A DNA stretch of 64,000 bases from JANPBY01 sp963805505 (GCA_963805505.1 CAWDUP010000007.1:930001-994000), one strand, 5' to 3'. Shown: positions 50,460 through 60,143, counted from the stretch's first letter. The notes: generated from the sequence alone by a model not told the origin. Made by a program: numbers and translations.

Positions 50460-51584
50460 TCAGCGGCCGTTGAAGGCATCCTTCAGCCGGGAGAACAGCC
50501 CCTGCTGGCCAGGGCTGAACTGACCGGCCGGCCGCTCCTCACCCCGCACCTTGGCCAGCTCGGCCAGCAGCTGCTCCTGCTGCTCATCGAGCTTCATCGG
50601 GGTCTGGACGTCCACGTGCACCAGCAGGTCACCGCGGCCGGCCGCTCGCAGGTGGGTCACGCCCAAGCCGCGCAGCGGGATCACCTGGCCGGACTGGGTA
50701 CCCGGTCGTACGTCGATGGCCTCCGGCCCGTCGAGGGTCTCCAAGGTGACCGTCGTCCCCAGTGCCGCCGCCGTCATCGGCAACGTCACCGTGCAGTGCA
50801 GGTCATCACCGTGCCGCTGGAACATCGGGTGCGGTAGCTCGGTGACCTCGACGTAGAGGTCACCGGCGGGTCCGTTCCCGGAACCGACCTCCCCCTCACC
50901 GGTGAGCTGGATACGGGTTCCCGTGTCGACGCCGGCTGGGATCTTGACCGAGAGAGTACGGCGAGTTCGGATCCGGCCGTCTCCCGCGCACTCCAGGCAC
51001 GGGTGCGGAATGACCGTCCCGTAGCCCCCACACTCAGGGCATGGCCGGGCGGTCATGACCTGCCCCAGGAAGGACCGCTGCACCTGTTGGATCTCGCCTC
51101 GTCCGTGGCACGTCTGGCAGGTCGTCGGCAGGGTGCCCGGGGCGGTGCCCGCGCCCTGACAGGCGGGGCAGCCGATCGCCGTGTCGACCTGGAGGTCGCG
51201 GGTCGTGCCGAACGCCGTCTCGGCCAGGGAGAGCTCGATCCGGATGAGTGCGTCCTGCCCCCGCCGTTGCCGCGGCCGCGGGCCGCGCGATTGGGTGCCG
51301 CCGAAGAACGCATCCATGATGTCGCCGAACCCGAACCCGGCGCCCTGGGAGAAACCGTTGCCGCCATTGCCGAACGGGTCACCCCCGAGGTCGAACACCT
51401 CCTTCTTGGCCGGGTCGGAAAGCACCTCGTAGGCGGCGGTCACCTCCTTGAACCTCTCCTGAGTGGCGGCATCAGGGTTGACGTCGGGGTGCAGCTCCCG
51501 GGCGAGCTTGCGGTAGGCGCGTTTGATCTCCTCTGGCGAGGAGGTACGGCTCACGCCGAGGACGGCGTAGTAGTCGACAGCCAC
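50460..51584 (-). CDS. dnaJ: chaperone protein DnaJ
   Basis: A 374-residue Hsp40 with a J domain (YYAVLGVSRTSSPEEIKRAYRKLA, HPD at about 34-36) and a Gly/Phe-rich linker. Four zinc-binding repeats follow (CPACQGAG, CQTCHGRG, CPECGGYG, CLECAGDG), then a C-terminal substrate-binding domain. GTG 51584 is the start, 5 bases after the hrcA stop. The hrcA-dnaJ pair is the second DnaJ locus typical of actinobacteria, controlled by HrcA/CIRCE. Confidence 0.95.
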   Translation of the reverse strand: MAVDYYAVLGVSRTSSPEEIKRAYRKLARELHPDVNPDAATQERFKEVTAAYEVLSDPAKKEVFDLGGDPFGNGGNGFSQGAGFGFGDIMDAFFGGTQSRGPRPRQRRGQDALIRIELSLAETAFGTTRDLQVDTAIGCPACQGAGTAPGTLPTTCQTCHGRGEIQQVQRSFLGQVMTARPCPECGGYGTVIPHPCLECAGDGRIRTRRTLSVKIPAGVDTGTRIQLTGEGEVGSGNGPAGDLYVEVTELPHPMFQRHGDDLHCTVTLPMTAAALGTTVTLETLDGPEAIDVRPGTQSGQVIPLRGLGVTHLRAAGRGDLLVHVDVQTPMKLDEQQEQLLAELAKVRGEERPAGQFSPGQQGLFSRLKDAFNGR

Positions 51585-51589
51585 TCGGC

Positions 51590-52609
51590 TCAGGCCTCCG
51601 CGAGGATTCGACCGACGTAGCGCGCGACGGCCCGCACAGCCCCCATCGTGCCGGGGTAGTCCATCCTGGTCGGCCCGAGGACGCCGAGCTTGGCGAGCGA
51701 GGTGGCCCCGGAGCCGTACCCGACCGAAACCATCGAGGACGTGACGAACTCGGCGTCGCTGTGCTCGTGGCCGATGACGACGGTCAGCTCGGTGGGGTCC
51801 GCCGCCTCGCCCAGGAGCCGAAGCAGCACCACCTGCTCCTCCAGCGCCTCGAGGACGGGCACCACCGTGCCGGAGAAGTCGCCAGAGAACCGAGTGAGGT
51901 TGGCCGTGCCGCCGAGGGCGACCCGCTCGTCGCGTCGCTCGGCCAGGGTCTCGATGAGGGTGGCGATGATCGTGGAGACGGCCGGGCGATCCTCGGGGAC
52001 GAAGGCCAGGCTGAGGTCCCCCATCGCCTCGGCTGCCTCGCCCGACGCGGAACCGACGATCGCCGCGTTCAGGCGAGAGCGCAGGTCGCCGAGGAGGGTC
52101 TCCGGCACGGGTCCCGGGCACTCCGCGACGCGTTGTTCGACTCGGCCGTTGGTGGTGATCAGCACGATCATCACGCGCGACGGGGTGAGGCCGAGCAGCT
52201 CCACGTGCCGCACGATCGAGCGGCTCAGCGAGGGGTACTGCACGACCGCTACTTGACGCGTCAGCTGCGCGAGCAGCCGTACCGTGCGGTCGACGACGTC
52301 ATCGAGGTCGACCGAGCCGTCGAGGAAGGCCTGGATGGCGCGTTGCTCAGCGGTCGTCAGGGGCTTGACACCAGAGAGTCGGTCGACGAAGAGGCGGTAG
52401 CCCTTGTCGGTCGGGACGCGACCGGCGCTGGTGTGCGGCTGCGCGATGAACCCCTCGTCCTCCAACGCAGCCATCTCGTTGCGGATCGTGGCAGGCGATA
52501 CCCCTAGGGCGTGCCGTTCGACCAGCGCCTTCGACCCGACCGGTTCCTCGGTGGCGACGTAGTCCTCGACGATGGCCCGCAGGACGGCAAGCTTGCGTTC
52601 GTCGAGCAT
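51590..52609 (-). CDS. hrcA: heat-inducible transcriptional repressor HrcA
   Basis: A 339-residue repressor of heat-shock genes. The N-terminal winged helix is MLDERKLAVLRAIVEDYVATEEPVGSKALVERH and ATIRNEMAALEDEGFI, followed by a GAF-like domain. ATG 52609 has a GGAGGTGAGC ribosome binding site. A perfect CIRCE operator lies 53 bases upstream, so hrcA-dnaJ is autoregulated. Confidence 0.96.
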   Translation of the reverse strand: MLDERKLAVLRAIVEDYVATEEPVGSKALVERHALGVSPATIRNEMAALEDEGFIAQPHTSAGRVPTDKGYRLFVDRLSGVKPLTTAEQRAIQAFLDGSVDLDDVVDRTVRLLAQLTRQVAVVQYPSLSRSIVRHVELLGLTPSRVMIVLITTNGRVEQRVAECPGPVPETLLGDLRSRLNAAIVGSASGEAAEAMGDLSLAFVPEDRPAVSTIIATLIETLAERRDERVALGGTANLTRFSGDFSGTVVPVLEALEEQVVLLRLLGEAADPTELTVVIGHEHSDAEFVTSSMVSVGYGSGATSLAKLGVLGPTRMDYPGTMGAVRAVARYVGRILAEA

Positions 52610-52662
52610 GCTCACCTCCGGTCCCGGGTCGACAAGCCTGCGACCCCGCATGCGCGATGAGC

Positions 52663-52689
52663 CTGGCACTCAGGGGTCGTGAGTGCCAG
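52663..52689 (-). promoter_or_regulatory. CIRCE operator of hrcA-dnaJ
   Basis: CTGGCACTC-N9-GAGTGCCAG is a perfect 9-9-9 inverted repeat matching the CIRCE consensus bound by HrcA. A -10-like TACACT (52688-52693, minus strand) overlaps its upstream arm, so HrcA binding would block the promoter. Confidence 0.95.
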
Positions 52690-52724
52690 TGTACGGCGAA
52701 CGGCGGCGCCGTACGATTCGCGGC

Positions 52725-53288
52725 GTGACCAGGTGGGACGGAACGACGGCCCTGACGACCGAGCGCCTCGTGCTGCGAACTTTTCGCGAGGACGACCTTC
52801 CCGAGTACGCCGCCATGAACGCCGACCCGGTCGTCGTGGAGTTCCTGGGCGGACCGGTGGACCGTACGGAGTCCGACGCCATCGCAGCCTGGGCCAACGA
52901 CCTCCACGAGCGCGAAGGAATCGGCCTGCTGGCAGTCGAGCGGACCGTCGACGGGCGGTTCCTGGGAATGTGCGGCATCCACCATCTGGACTGGTATCCC
53001 GACGACATCGAGATCGGCTGGCGGCTGGCCCGCAGCTTCTGGGGGCAGGGCTATGCCACCGAGGCGGCCGCGGCCTGGATGCGGCTGGCCTTCGAGCAGC
53101 GCGGTGACGCGCGGCTGATCTCGGTGACCGACCTGCCGAACGTTCGCAGCATCGCGGTGATGCGCCGCCTCGGTATGACCTTCGACCACGAGGCCGAGCT
53201 CGAGGACGACGACACCGGCGAGCGCTTCACCGCCGTGATCCACTCCATCACCCGCGACGCCTGGCTAGCGGCCCACCACCCGCGCTGA
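52725..53288 (+). CDS. GNAT family acetyltransferase (RimJ/RimL-like)
   Basis: A 187-residue protein with LTTERLVLRTFREDDLPEYAAM at the N-terminus, EIGWRLARSFWGQGYATEAA as the acetyl-CoA loop, and NVRSIAVMRRLGMTF near the end. This is the RimJ/RimL (Acetyltransf_3) pattern. GTG 52725 follows TACGAT (52712-52717) by seven bases, consistent with a leaderless message. It is divergent from hrcA. The acceptor is unknown. Confidence 0.88.
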   Translation: MTRWDGTTALTTERLVLRTFREDDLPEYAAMNADPVVVEFLGGPVDRTESDAIAAWANDLHEREGIGLLAVERTVDGRFLGMCGIHHLDWYPDDIEIGWRLARSFWGQGYATEAAAAWMRLAFEQRGDARLISVTDLPNVRSIAVMRRLGMTFDHEAELEDDDTGERFTAVIHSITRDAWLAAHHPR

Positions 53289-53291
53289 GGC

Positions 53292-55127
53292 TTAGGAGTA
53301 CATCGAGTCGAGGACCTCGGAGTAGCGCTCGGTCACGACCTTGCGCTTCACCTTCAGGCTCGGGGTCAGTTCGCCGTCCTCGATGGTGAGGTCGCGCGCG
53401 AGCACCCGAAAGTCCTTGATCGTCTCCCAGCGGTTCAGCCGCGAGTTCAGTTCCTTGATCGCGGCCTCAAGCTCGGTCCGTACGTCTGGCCCGGTGGCGA
53501 GCCCCTCCAGGTCACTGGTGTCCAGTCCCTTGCCCTTGGCCCAGACCTTCAGCGAGTCGGGGTCGACGGTGATCAGCGCCGTCGCGTAGTTGCGCCCCTC
53601 GGCGTGGACCACCATCTGGCTCACCAGTGGCGAGATCGACTTGAACGTCGCCTCGATGGCTGACGGAGCGATGTACTTCCCGCCGCTGGTCTTGACCAGG
53701 TCCTTCTTGCGATCGGTGATCCGGACCCTGCCACCCTCGTCGATCTCGCCGATGTCGCCGGTGGCAAACCAGCCGTCGTCGAGGAACACCTCGGCCGTCT
53801 GCTCAGGAAGCCCGTGGTAGCCGCGCATCACGCCTGGACCCTTGACCAGCAGCTCGCCGTCCTCGGCGACCCGGATCACCGTTCCGGGCAACGGCTCACC
53901 GACGGTCCCGATCCGGAAGTTGCCCGGCCGGTTGACGCAGGTGGCGGCCGAGGTCTCCGTCAGGCCGTACCCCTCGAGGATGAGCAGACCTGCAGCGTTG
54001 AACCATTCGGCGATCTCGCGAGACAGCGCCGCGCTGCCGGACACGAAGTACTCGATCTTCCCGCCCATGCGGGCGCGGATCTTGCTGAACACCAAGGTGT
54101 CCGCGACCTTGCGCTGGGCGGAGAGCAGGGCGGGTACGGGCTTGCCCTCGGCCTCCAGGCGAACGGCCTTCAGCCCGACGTCGAAAGCCCAGCCGAAGAT
54201 CTTGGCCTTGACCCCACCTTCGGCCTCCGTGGTCGAGACGACCGCCGCATAGACCTTCTCGAAGATGCGGGGCGCCGCAGCCATGACCGTCGGCTGGATC
54301 AGGGCGAGGTTGTCGACGATCCGGTCGACCCGACCGTCGACGACCGTGACCAGCCCGATCTGCAGCTGCGCCGACAGAAGCACCTTGCCGAAGGAGTGGG
54401 CCAGTGGGAGCCACAGGAAGTGGATGTGGTCGGGACGCAGGATGTCCAGGGCCTGGATGGCTGCGCCCTCGTAGGTCCAGTTGCCATGAGTGAGCTCGAC
54501 GCCCTTGGGCAGACCGGTGGTCCCCGAGGTGTAGATGAGCGTCGCCAGATGATCCGAGGTGACTGCGGCCACGGCGTCGTCCACGGCGGAGGGGTTGGCC
54601 TCGAGGTGCGCCTCCCCCAACCGAGACAGCTCCTGGAGGTCGATCACCCAATCGTCCTCGGAGACGCCATCGATCATCACCACCTTCTCGACTGCGCCCA
54701 GCTCGCCGCGCACCGACTTCAGCTTGTCCAGCTGCTTGTCGTCCTCGGCGATGACGATGCGAGATCCCGAGTCGGAAAGAATGAAGGCAACGTCTTCGGC
54801 CTGAGTGCTCTGATAGACCGTCGTCGTCGCAGCGCCGGCGAGCATCACGGCCAAGTCGGCATGGATCCACTCCAGCCGCGTGCTCGAGGCGATGGCTACG
54901 CGGTCCTGAGGTTGGATCCCGAGCGCGAGAAGTCCTGCGGCGAGGGTGCGGACCCAGGTGTCGGTCTCGGACCAGGTCCACGATCGCCAGCCGCCGTCGG
55001 CGGTTGGCTCGCGGAACGCCTCCTGGGGACCGGACGCGGCAACCCGGTCGAGGAACACCTGCCCTACCGAGGCTGCCACCGTAGGCAGCGGAGCGTCAGC
55101 TGATCCCGTCGTCGCCGTCGTCGCCAT
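53292..55127 (-). CDS. long-chain acyl-CoA synthetase (FadD-like)
   Basis: A 611-residue adenylate-forming enzyme of the FAA1 type that activates fatty acids to acyl-CoA. It has the P-loop TLIYTSGTTGLPKGVELTH, YGLTETSA, the DGWFATGDIGEID motif and a C-terminal Lys region RKKDLVKTSGGKYIAPSAIE. ATG 55127 has a strong GAGGAGG ribosome binding site; the upstream frame is discarded. Chain-length preference is unknown. Confidence 0.93.
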   Translation of the reverse strand: MATTATTGSADAPLPTVAASVGQVFLDRVAASGPQEAFREPTADGGWRSWTWSETDTWVRTLAAGLLALGIQPQDRVAIASSTRLEWIHADLAVMLAGAATTTVYQSTQAEDVAFILSDSGSRIVIAEDDKQLDKLKSVRGELGAVEKVVMIDGVSEDDWVIDLQELSRLGEAHLEANPSAVDDAVAAVTSDHLATLIYTSGTTGLPKGVELTHGNWTYEGAAIQALDILRPDHIHFLWLPLAHSFGKVLLSAQLQIGLVTVVDGRVDRIVDNLALIQPTVMAAAPRIFEKVYAAVVSTTEAEGGVKAKIFGWAFDVGLKAVRLEAEGKPVPALLSAQRKVADTLVFSKIRARMGGKIEYFVSGSAALSREIAEWFNAAGLLILEGYGLTETSAATCVNRPGNFRIGTVGEPLPGTVIRVAEDGELLVKGPGVMRGYHGLPEQTAEVFLDDGWFATGDIGEIDEGGRVRITDRKKDLVKTSGGKYIAPSAIEATFKSISPLVSQMVVHAEGRNYATALITVDPDSLKVWAKGKGLDTSDLEGLATGPDVRTELEAAIKELNSRLNRWETIKDFRVLARDLTIEDGELTPSLKVKRKVVTERYSEVLDSMYS

Positions 55128-55220
55128 GCGTTCCTCCTCGAAGCGGCGCCCGGCTCGGACCTGGTTGGTCGGACGCGTTGCCTGCCACCGTAGACGGCTC
55201 GGACACGGCATGCTTGCCTG

Positions 55221-55754
55221 ATGAGCGACGAGACCACGCCACCCACCCCGCCGCAGCCACCCGAGCCACCCCAAGCCGGGCAACCCTCAGGCGGCCCGGG
55301 ACAACCCCCGCAGCCCCCGGGGCAGGGTCAGGCGGGCTACCCGCCGCCGCCACCACCGCCCCAGGGACCGGGCCAACCCGGTTACGGCCAACCCGGCTAC
55401 CCGCCGCCACCACCGCCCCAGGGACCGGGCCAACCCGGTTACGGGCAGCCCGGTTACGGGCAGCCCGGTTACGGGCAGCCCGGTTATGGCCAGGTCCCCT
55501 ACGGCTACCCGAACCCGGAGTTCGACCCGTACGCGAAGTCCAAGCTCGTCGCCGGGCTGCTGGGCATCTTCCTGGGCGGCTTCGGGATTCACCGGTTCTA
55601 CCTGGGCTTCAACCAGATCGGGGTGATCCAGATCGTCGTCACCATCCTGACCTGCGGCCTCGGCGCGATCTGGGGCTTCATCGAGGGCATCTTGTACCTC
55701 GCGGGTGCCGGCGGCTACACCACTGACTCCGACGGCAGACCGCTCAAGTCCTGA
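55221..55754 (+). CDS. TM2-domain protein with Pro/Gly/Tyr-rich repeats
   Basis: 177 residues. A disordered N-terminal half is made of PPPPPQGPGQPGYGQ and GQPGY repeats (about 1-95). A TM2 domain follows with two membrane helices: KSKLVAGLLGIFLGGFGIHRFYLG, then the IGVIQIVVTILTCGLGAIWGFIEGI helix. TM2 proteins with PGYGQ tails are frequent in actinobacteria and of unknown function. It is divergent from the FadD gene. Confidence 0.88.
   Translation: MSDETTPPTPPQPPEPPQAGQPSGGPGQPPQPPGQGQAGYPPPPPPPQGPGQPGYGQPGYPPPPPPQGPGQPGYGQPGYGQPGYGQPGYGQVPYGYPNPEFDPYAKSKLVAGLLGIFLGGFGIHRFYLGFNQIGVIQIVVTILTCGLGAIWGFIEGILYLAGAGGYTTDSDGRPLKS
55335..55493. repeat. in-frame minisatellite in the TM2-protein gene
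   Basis: Two 54-57 bp units (differing by one GCC codon) encoding Pro-rich segments are followed by about four 15-bp units of the form GGTTACGGGCAGCCC. All unit lengths are multiples of three. Confidence 0.85.
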
Positions 55755-55779
55755 ACGGTTGCCGGCGGGATCGGGGACG

Positions 55780-56997
55780 CTAGACCAGAGTGCGGACCAC
55801 CGAGTCCGCCAGGAGTCGACCACGCAGGGTGAGTACGGCCCGGCCGGCCGTCAAAGCCTCGGGATCGAGCAGGCCGTCCTCAGCCAGCTGTGCCGCCCGC
55901 GCCGGGCCGCCCCCTCCCAGGACCGACAGCGGAAGACCCTTGACGGTGCGGATCTCCAGGAGCACGCGTTCAGTACGTCGCGTCTGCGGGTCCAGCACCT
56001 CGCGCGCCTGAGCCGGACTGACACCGCCGTCCACGCGTGCGCCGTAGTCACTGGGGTGGCGCACGTTCCACCATCGGGTGCCGCCGACGTGGGAGTGCGC
56101 CCCCGGACCGATGCCCCACCAGTCGGCGCCGGTCCAGTAGAGCTGGTTGTGTCGCGAGCGAGCCGCCTCACTCGCCGCCCAGTTCGAGATCTCGTACCAC
56201 GCCAGGCCCGCAGCACGGAGGCGCTCGTCGGCGATCAGATACTTGTCGGCCAGATCGTCGTCGTCAGGTGCGGCAACGGTTCCCCGCCGTACGGCGGCGG
56301 CCAGTCGAGTCGCGTCCTCCACGATCAGCGCATAGGCAGACACATGATCCGGAGCAGCCTCCAGCGCCTGATCGAGGCTGACCTGCCAATCCCGCACGCT
56401 CTCCCCAGGTGTGCCGTAGATCAGGTCGAGGTTGATGTGCTCGAAGCCGGCTCGGCGCGCCTCTGCGACGGCGGCGACGGCCCGGCCAGCGGTATGGGTC
56501 CGGTCCAGGGTGGCCAGGACGTGCGGAAGGGCCGATTGCATCCCGAAGGAGATCCTGGTGAAGCCGGCCGCACGCAGCTCCGCCAACGAGGCGGGCGTGA
56601 CGGAATCGGGGTTGGCCTCGGTGGTGATCTCGACGTCCGGCGCGAACCCGAACTCCGCACGCACCGACTCGACCATCAGCGCCAGATCGCGCGCGGGCAG
56701 AAGGGTGGGCGTCCCGCCGCCCACGAACACCGTTTCCACGGGTCGCGCCGACCGGCCTAGGACGCGCCGAGCGAACCGCACCTCCGCGACCGCCTGCCGG
56801 GCGTACGTCGCCTGCGACGCGGAACCGCCGAGCTCGGCAGCCGTATAGGTGTTGAAGTCGCAATAGCCGCAACGAGTCGCACAGTAGGGCACGTGCACGT
56901 AGACGCCGAAGGGTCGGGCGTCAGCCCCCTCGTGAGCGCTTGCCGGCAACGCCCCGTCAGACGGAGCCGGGTCCCCCGCTGGAGCACCACCGGCCAT
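55780..56997 (-). CDS. hemW: HemW-like radical SAM protein
   Basis: A 405-residue radical SAM enzyme with the 4Fe-4S site Cys39-x3-Cys43-x2-Cys46 (YCATRCGYCDFN), GGGTPTLL, EITTEANPDS, the FGMQS segment and a C-terminal HemN domain. HemW proteins act in heme trafficking or insertion rather than as coproporphyrinogen oxidases; the fourth Cys of true HemN is absent. It overlaps the MOSC gene's stop (TGATG). Confidence 0.92.
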   Translation of the reverse strand: MAGGAPAGDPAPSDGALPASAHEGADARPFGVYVHVPYCATRCGYCDFNTYTAAELGGSASQATYARQAVAEVRFARRVLGRSARPVETVFVGGGTPTLLPARDLALMVESVRAEFGFAPDVEITTEANPDSVTPASLAELRAAGFTRISFGMQSALPHVLATLDRTHTAGRAVAAVAEARRAGFEHINLDLIYGTPGESVRDWQVSLDQALEAAPDHVSAYALIVEDATRLAAAVRRGTVAAPDDDDLADKYLIADERLRAAGLAWYEISNWAASEAARSRHNQLYWTGADWWGIGPGAHSHVGGTRWWNVRHPSDYGARVDGGVSPAQAREVLDPQTRRTERVLLEIRTVKGLPLSVLGGGGPARAAQLAEDGLLDPEALTAGRAVLTLRGRLLADSVVRTLV

Positions 56998-57662
56998 CAG
57001 GAGCCAGCGAGGCGAAGCGCCTTCTCGGCACCCTCGCGGACCTCCGGGTGCACGTCCGCGTCGTCGACCATCAGCCGAAGTCGCTGGAGGTTGCCGTTGC
57101 GGCCGGCGAAGACGTCGCCGATGGTCGCCCCGTGAGCAGGGCTTTCAAGGATCCGGATTCGGTCACCGGCCGACACGACACCTTCGGTCAGCACAGACAG
57201 ATAGGCGCCAGGAGCACCGCGCTCGGTGAAGCGCTTGATCCAGTGCGGCTCGTCCACCCAGGCCTGGAAAGTTCGGCAGGGTATGCGCGGTGCCCGGACT
57301 TTCAAGACAGGACCGACCCCTGGCTCCCCGACCTGCCAACAGGCCCCGATGACCGCACCCGTCACATCGAGCCCCTCCGTCGCGAGATTCTCCCCGAACG
57401 AGCCCGGCGGGATCTCGCGACCCAGCTGCTCCGCCCACCAACGCGCGTCTTCACGAGCGAAGGCATAGACCGCCTGGTCCGGCCCACCGTGATGCTCGAC
57501 GTCTACCTGCGTGTCCCCCGCAACACCCAGAGCGCGGACAGGCACCGTCTCATCGACCGGTCGCTTGTCGATGGCCGTCTGGTCCAACGATCCACCGGTG
57601 TCCGGGACCAGCGCGTGAACCACGCAGACAGCTGCCACTCGGCCCTCGGTGTTCGTGCTCAC
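56997..57662 (-). CDS. MOSC domain protein (YiiM-like)
   Basis: A 221-residue MOSC protein. It contains GDTQVDVEHHGGPDQAVYAFAREDARWW (HHGG motif), PGSFGENLATEGL, and the conserved Cys in RIPCRTFQAWV that in the family carries sulfur or binds the molybdenum cofactor. YiiM members reduce N-hydroxylated compounds with Moco. GTG 57662 is the start; its end overlaps the hemW start. Confidence 0.88.
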   Translation of the reverse strand: MSTNTEGRVAAVCVVHALVPDTGGSLDQTAIDKRPVDETVPVRALGVAGDTQVDVEHHGGPDQAVYAFAREDARWWAEQLGREIPPGSFGENLATEGLDVTGAVIGACWQVGEPGVGPVLKVRAPRIPCRTFQAWVDEPHWIKRFTERGAPGAYLSVLTEGVVSAGDRIRILESPAHGATIGDVFAGRNGNLQRLRLMVDDADVHPEVREGAEKALRLAGS

Positions 57663-57699
57663 GGGGTTCAGCCTGTCACACGCGGCACCGGCCAGGCAT

Positions 57700-57736
57700 G
57701 GCTGTGGGACCGGAGCCACGCTCCGGTCCCACAGCC
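57700..57736 (-). terminator. strong hairpin terminator after the M6 protease gene
   Basis: A perfect 16-bp stem (GGCTGTGGGACCGGAG / CTCCGGTCCCACAGCC) with a five-base loop begins 11 bases past the protease stop and lies between it and the MOSC gene start. It is GC-rich with no T-run, as expected in this genome. Confidence 0.85.
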
Positions 57737-57746
57737 TCGATCTCGG

Positions 57747-60143
57747 CTAGGCCGTGCCTACGACCCCCACCTTGACGATGAGGAACTGGTCGTGGTTCCA
57801 GCCCTTCTTGATCTTGATCTTCGTACCGGTCTTCGGCACGTCGACCCCGACCCATCCCGGCTGGTAACGACCGTCATGGTCGCCGGTCGCGGCATCCCAG
57901 TCCTGGTCGAACCACCAGTCCTTGGTGTCGTTGAAGACCGGGACACCCTTGTGGCTGCCGATCGTGTACTTCTTGCCATCCTTGTGCAGGGTGACCTTGT
58001 CGGTCTTGTCCAGGCTGAACGTTGAGTCGAAGGACAAGATCCGCGGACGGACGAGCTGTCCGTCGTAGGTGTGCTTGAAGTACGGGTGCGCGTCGACCGG
58101 CAAGATCAGTCCGCCACCGGGGTGGTCGCCGACGTTGTTGTCGCCGAAGGACGTGTCCCAGTACGACACGAGCATCCCGTTCTGGTAGCGGAAGTCCTCT
58201 ACCCAGTCCGGCTTCGTGTTGAGGAACCCGAAGTTGTACGCGGTCTTCAGCGACGCGTCGTAGCTGTCGTACTGCCGGTTCTCAGCCACATAGGCGTTGA
58301 AGAAGGACTGCTCCTCCGACCCGGTGGTGACCCGGAAGCCGTCGAAGGTCCAGCCGTCATCAGCCTCTGCTCCGGAAACGGGTTGCCCGGGGATGGACAC
58401 CTCGTCCACCGAGAAGCCGGGGTACGTCGCCGCGACGTCGGTCCAGTAGCGGAAACCGATGAGCACGGTGTCGCCGGCGTAGGCCGATACGTCAGCCTCG
58501 AGATCGACCCAGGCGCCGCCTGAGTCACCAGTGATGCCGTTGCCGAAGTTCTGACCGTTCGGGTCATCGTCTGTCGACAGGTTGGTCGACAGGTCCTTCC
58601 AGGACGCGCCGCCGTCGGTCGAAACGACCGCGTAGGCGTAGTCCCAGTCGGGCTCGATGTCGTAGCGGGCCTTCGCGGTCATCGTGTCGGCATCGTTGGG
58701 CAGCTTGACCTCTTGGTACATCACGTTGTCGAGGTCATCACCCGATCCGCTGTAGAAGAAGTGGTCGCCTGCATAGGGGGCCCCGAGTTCAAGCGGGACC
58801 TCCTTGTCGGGCAGAACCACGAACAGTGCCTGCGACTTGTCGGTCGCTGCGTTGTTCGGCCCGAGCACATGCTTGGACTTCTCCCCAGCAAAGGCGACGT
58901 CGTAGAACGGGCCGTTGCTGCCCTGCGCGTCGAGCCAGCCGAGCTGGAACAGCTCCCACGCACCGAGGTCCGTCGGAGCGTCGCCGATGCCGTTGCGGCC
59001 ACCGTCACCGATGTTGGCGCCGGAGCTCATGAGCGTCCAGAAACCGGTGCTGTTCTCCGCACCGCCGGTGTTGCCGGAAGTGTCGTACAGGTCCGGCAGA
59101 CCGAGGTCGTGACCGAACTCGTGGACGAACACGCCGAGCCCGCCGTTCTCCGGCTGGATGGTGTAGTCGCCCACCCACGTGCCCGTGGGGTTGTCGGGGA
59201 TGGTCACGCCTGAGGAGACGCCGCCCTGGCCGACGTTGACGCCCGGGAGTCCGCCCGGACCGCCGTCGCTGACCGCCGCGTACCAGCGGTGGCTCCAGAT
59301 GGCGTCGGATCCGTACGTCGGATCGCCGGCCGCCTGGTCTCCACCTGCGTGGACGATCTGGAAGTGGTCGATGAACCCGTCCGGCTCGTTGAAGTTGCCG
59401 TCGCCGTCGATGTCGTAGCGGTCCTGGTGGTCGAAGGTGGCCAGGTAGGCGCGGATCTGCTTCATCGTCATGCCCGCGTCCAGCTGCTCTTGCGTCCAGA
59501 ACGCCAGCGCGTCGCGGATGAGGAACCAGGTGTTGTTGCAGACGATGTCACCGCACGCGTCCCGGCCATAGCGGGCCTCGTTGAACGGAACCTTCACCCA
59601 CTCCGTGACCGTCCCGTCGACGCTGTACCGCCCGCTCGACTGGCGCTCGTAGTACTCCTTCATCCGGTTGAAGTACATGTCCGTGAAGTACGCGGAGCTG
59701 TAGTCCTTCTCCCAGAGGGTGGCGTTGTCGATCTTGCGGTTGGGCTTGGGGATCTCGTTGTGGCCGGGGCCATCGAACTTCTGAGCGTCGCTCGCGGGCT
59801 GGCCGTCCACCTCGTCGGGGTATGCGGAGTGCCGGGCGTCGCCGAACTCCGTCAGCACCACGAAGATCTTGTCCGTGCCCTCGTTCTCGAGGTTGACGTA
59901 GCGGCCCTTGGCGACCTTGGCGGTCTTGGCCAGCGGCGAGACCTCGCCGAGGAGCTTTTGCTGAAGCACGCTCTGGCGCAGAGCGTCATGCTTGACCTGG
60001 AAGGGAAGCCGAAGGTTGTCGGAACCGCCCTTGACCGAACCTCGAATGGCGTCCTTCGACGGGGCTGTGGCCTGGGCTGGGACCAGGGGCACGGCCACGA
60101 CGGCTGAGACTGCCGCGGCTGCGACGAGTCTGGAGATCCTCAT
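57747..60143 (-). CDS. secreted M6 family metalloprotease (immune inhibitor A-like)
   Basis: A 798-residue exported zinc protease. It has a signal peptide (residues 1-26, ending VPAQA) and a pro-region. The catalytic domain has the zinc motif His341-Glu342-x2-His345 (HEFGHDLGLPD), and downstream beta-rich domains include a VDLEADVSAYAGDTVLIGFRYW carbohydrate-binding-like MAM/CBM segment. The family includes Bacillus InhA proteases that degrade host proteins, but environmental actinobacteria use similar enzymes for protein scavenging. ATG 60143 has a GGAGG site 8 bases upstream. Confidence 0.92.
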   Translation of the reverse strand: MRISRLVAAAAVSAVVAVPLVPAQATAPSKDAIRGSVKGGSDNLRLPFQVKHDALRQSVLQQKLLGEVSPLAKTAKVAKGRYVNLENEGTDKIFVVLTEFGDARHSAYPDEVDGQPASDAQKFDGPGHNEIPKPNRKIDNATLWEKDYSSAYFTDMYFNRMKEYYERQSSGRYSVDGTVTEWVKVPFNEARYGRDACGDIVCNNTWFLIRDALAFWTQEQLDAGMTMKQIRAYLATFDHQDRYDIDGDGNFNEPDGFIDHFQIVHAGGDQAAGDPTYGSDAIWSHRWYAAVSDGGPGGLPGVNVGQGGVSSGVTIPDNPTGTWVGDYTIQPENGGLGVFVHEFGHDLGLPDLYDTSGNTGGAENSTGFWTLMSSGANIGDGGRNGIGDAPTDLGAWELFQLGWLDAQGSNGPFYDVAFAGEKSKHVLGPNNAATDKSQALFVVLPDKEVPLELGAPYAGDHFFYSGSGDDLDNVMYQEVKLPNDADTMTAKARYDIEPDWDYAYAVVSTDGGASWKDLSTNLSTDDDPNGQNFGNGITGDSGGAWVDLEADVSAYAGDTVLIGFRYWTDVAATYPGFSVDEVSIPGQPVSGAEADDGWTFDGFRVTTGSEEQSFFNAYVAENRQYDSYDASLKTAYNFGFLNTKPDWVEDFRYQNGMLVSYWDTSFGDNNVGDHPGGGLILPVDAHPYFKHTYDGQLVRPRILSFDSTFSLDKTDKVTLHKDGKKYTIGSHKGVPVFNDTKDWWFDQDWDAATGDHDGRYQPGWVGVDVPKTGTKIKIKKGWNHDQFLIVKVGVVGTA

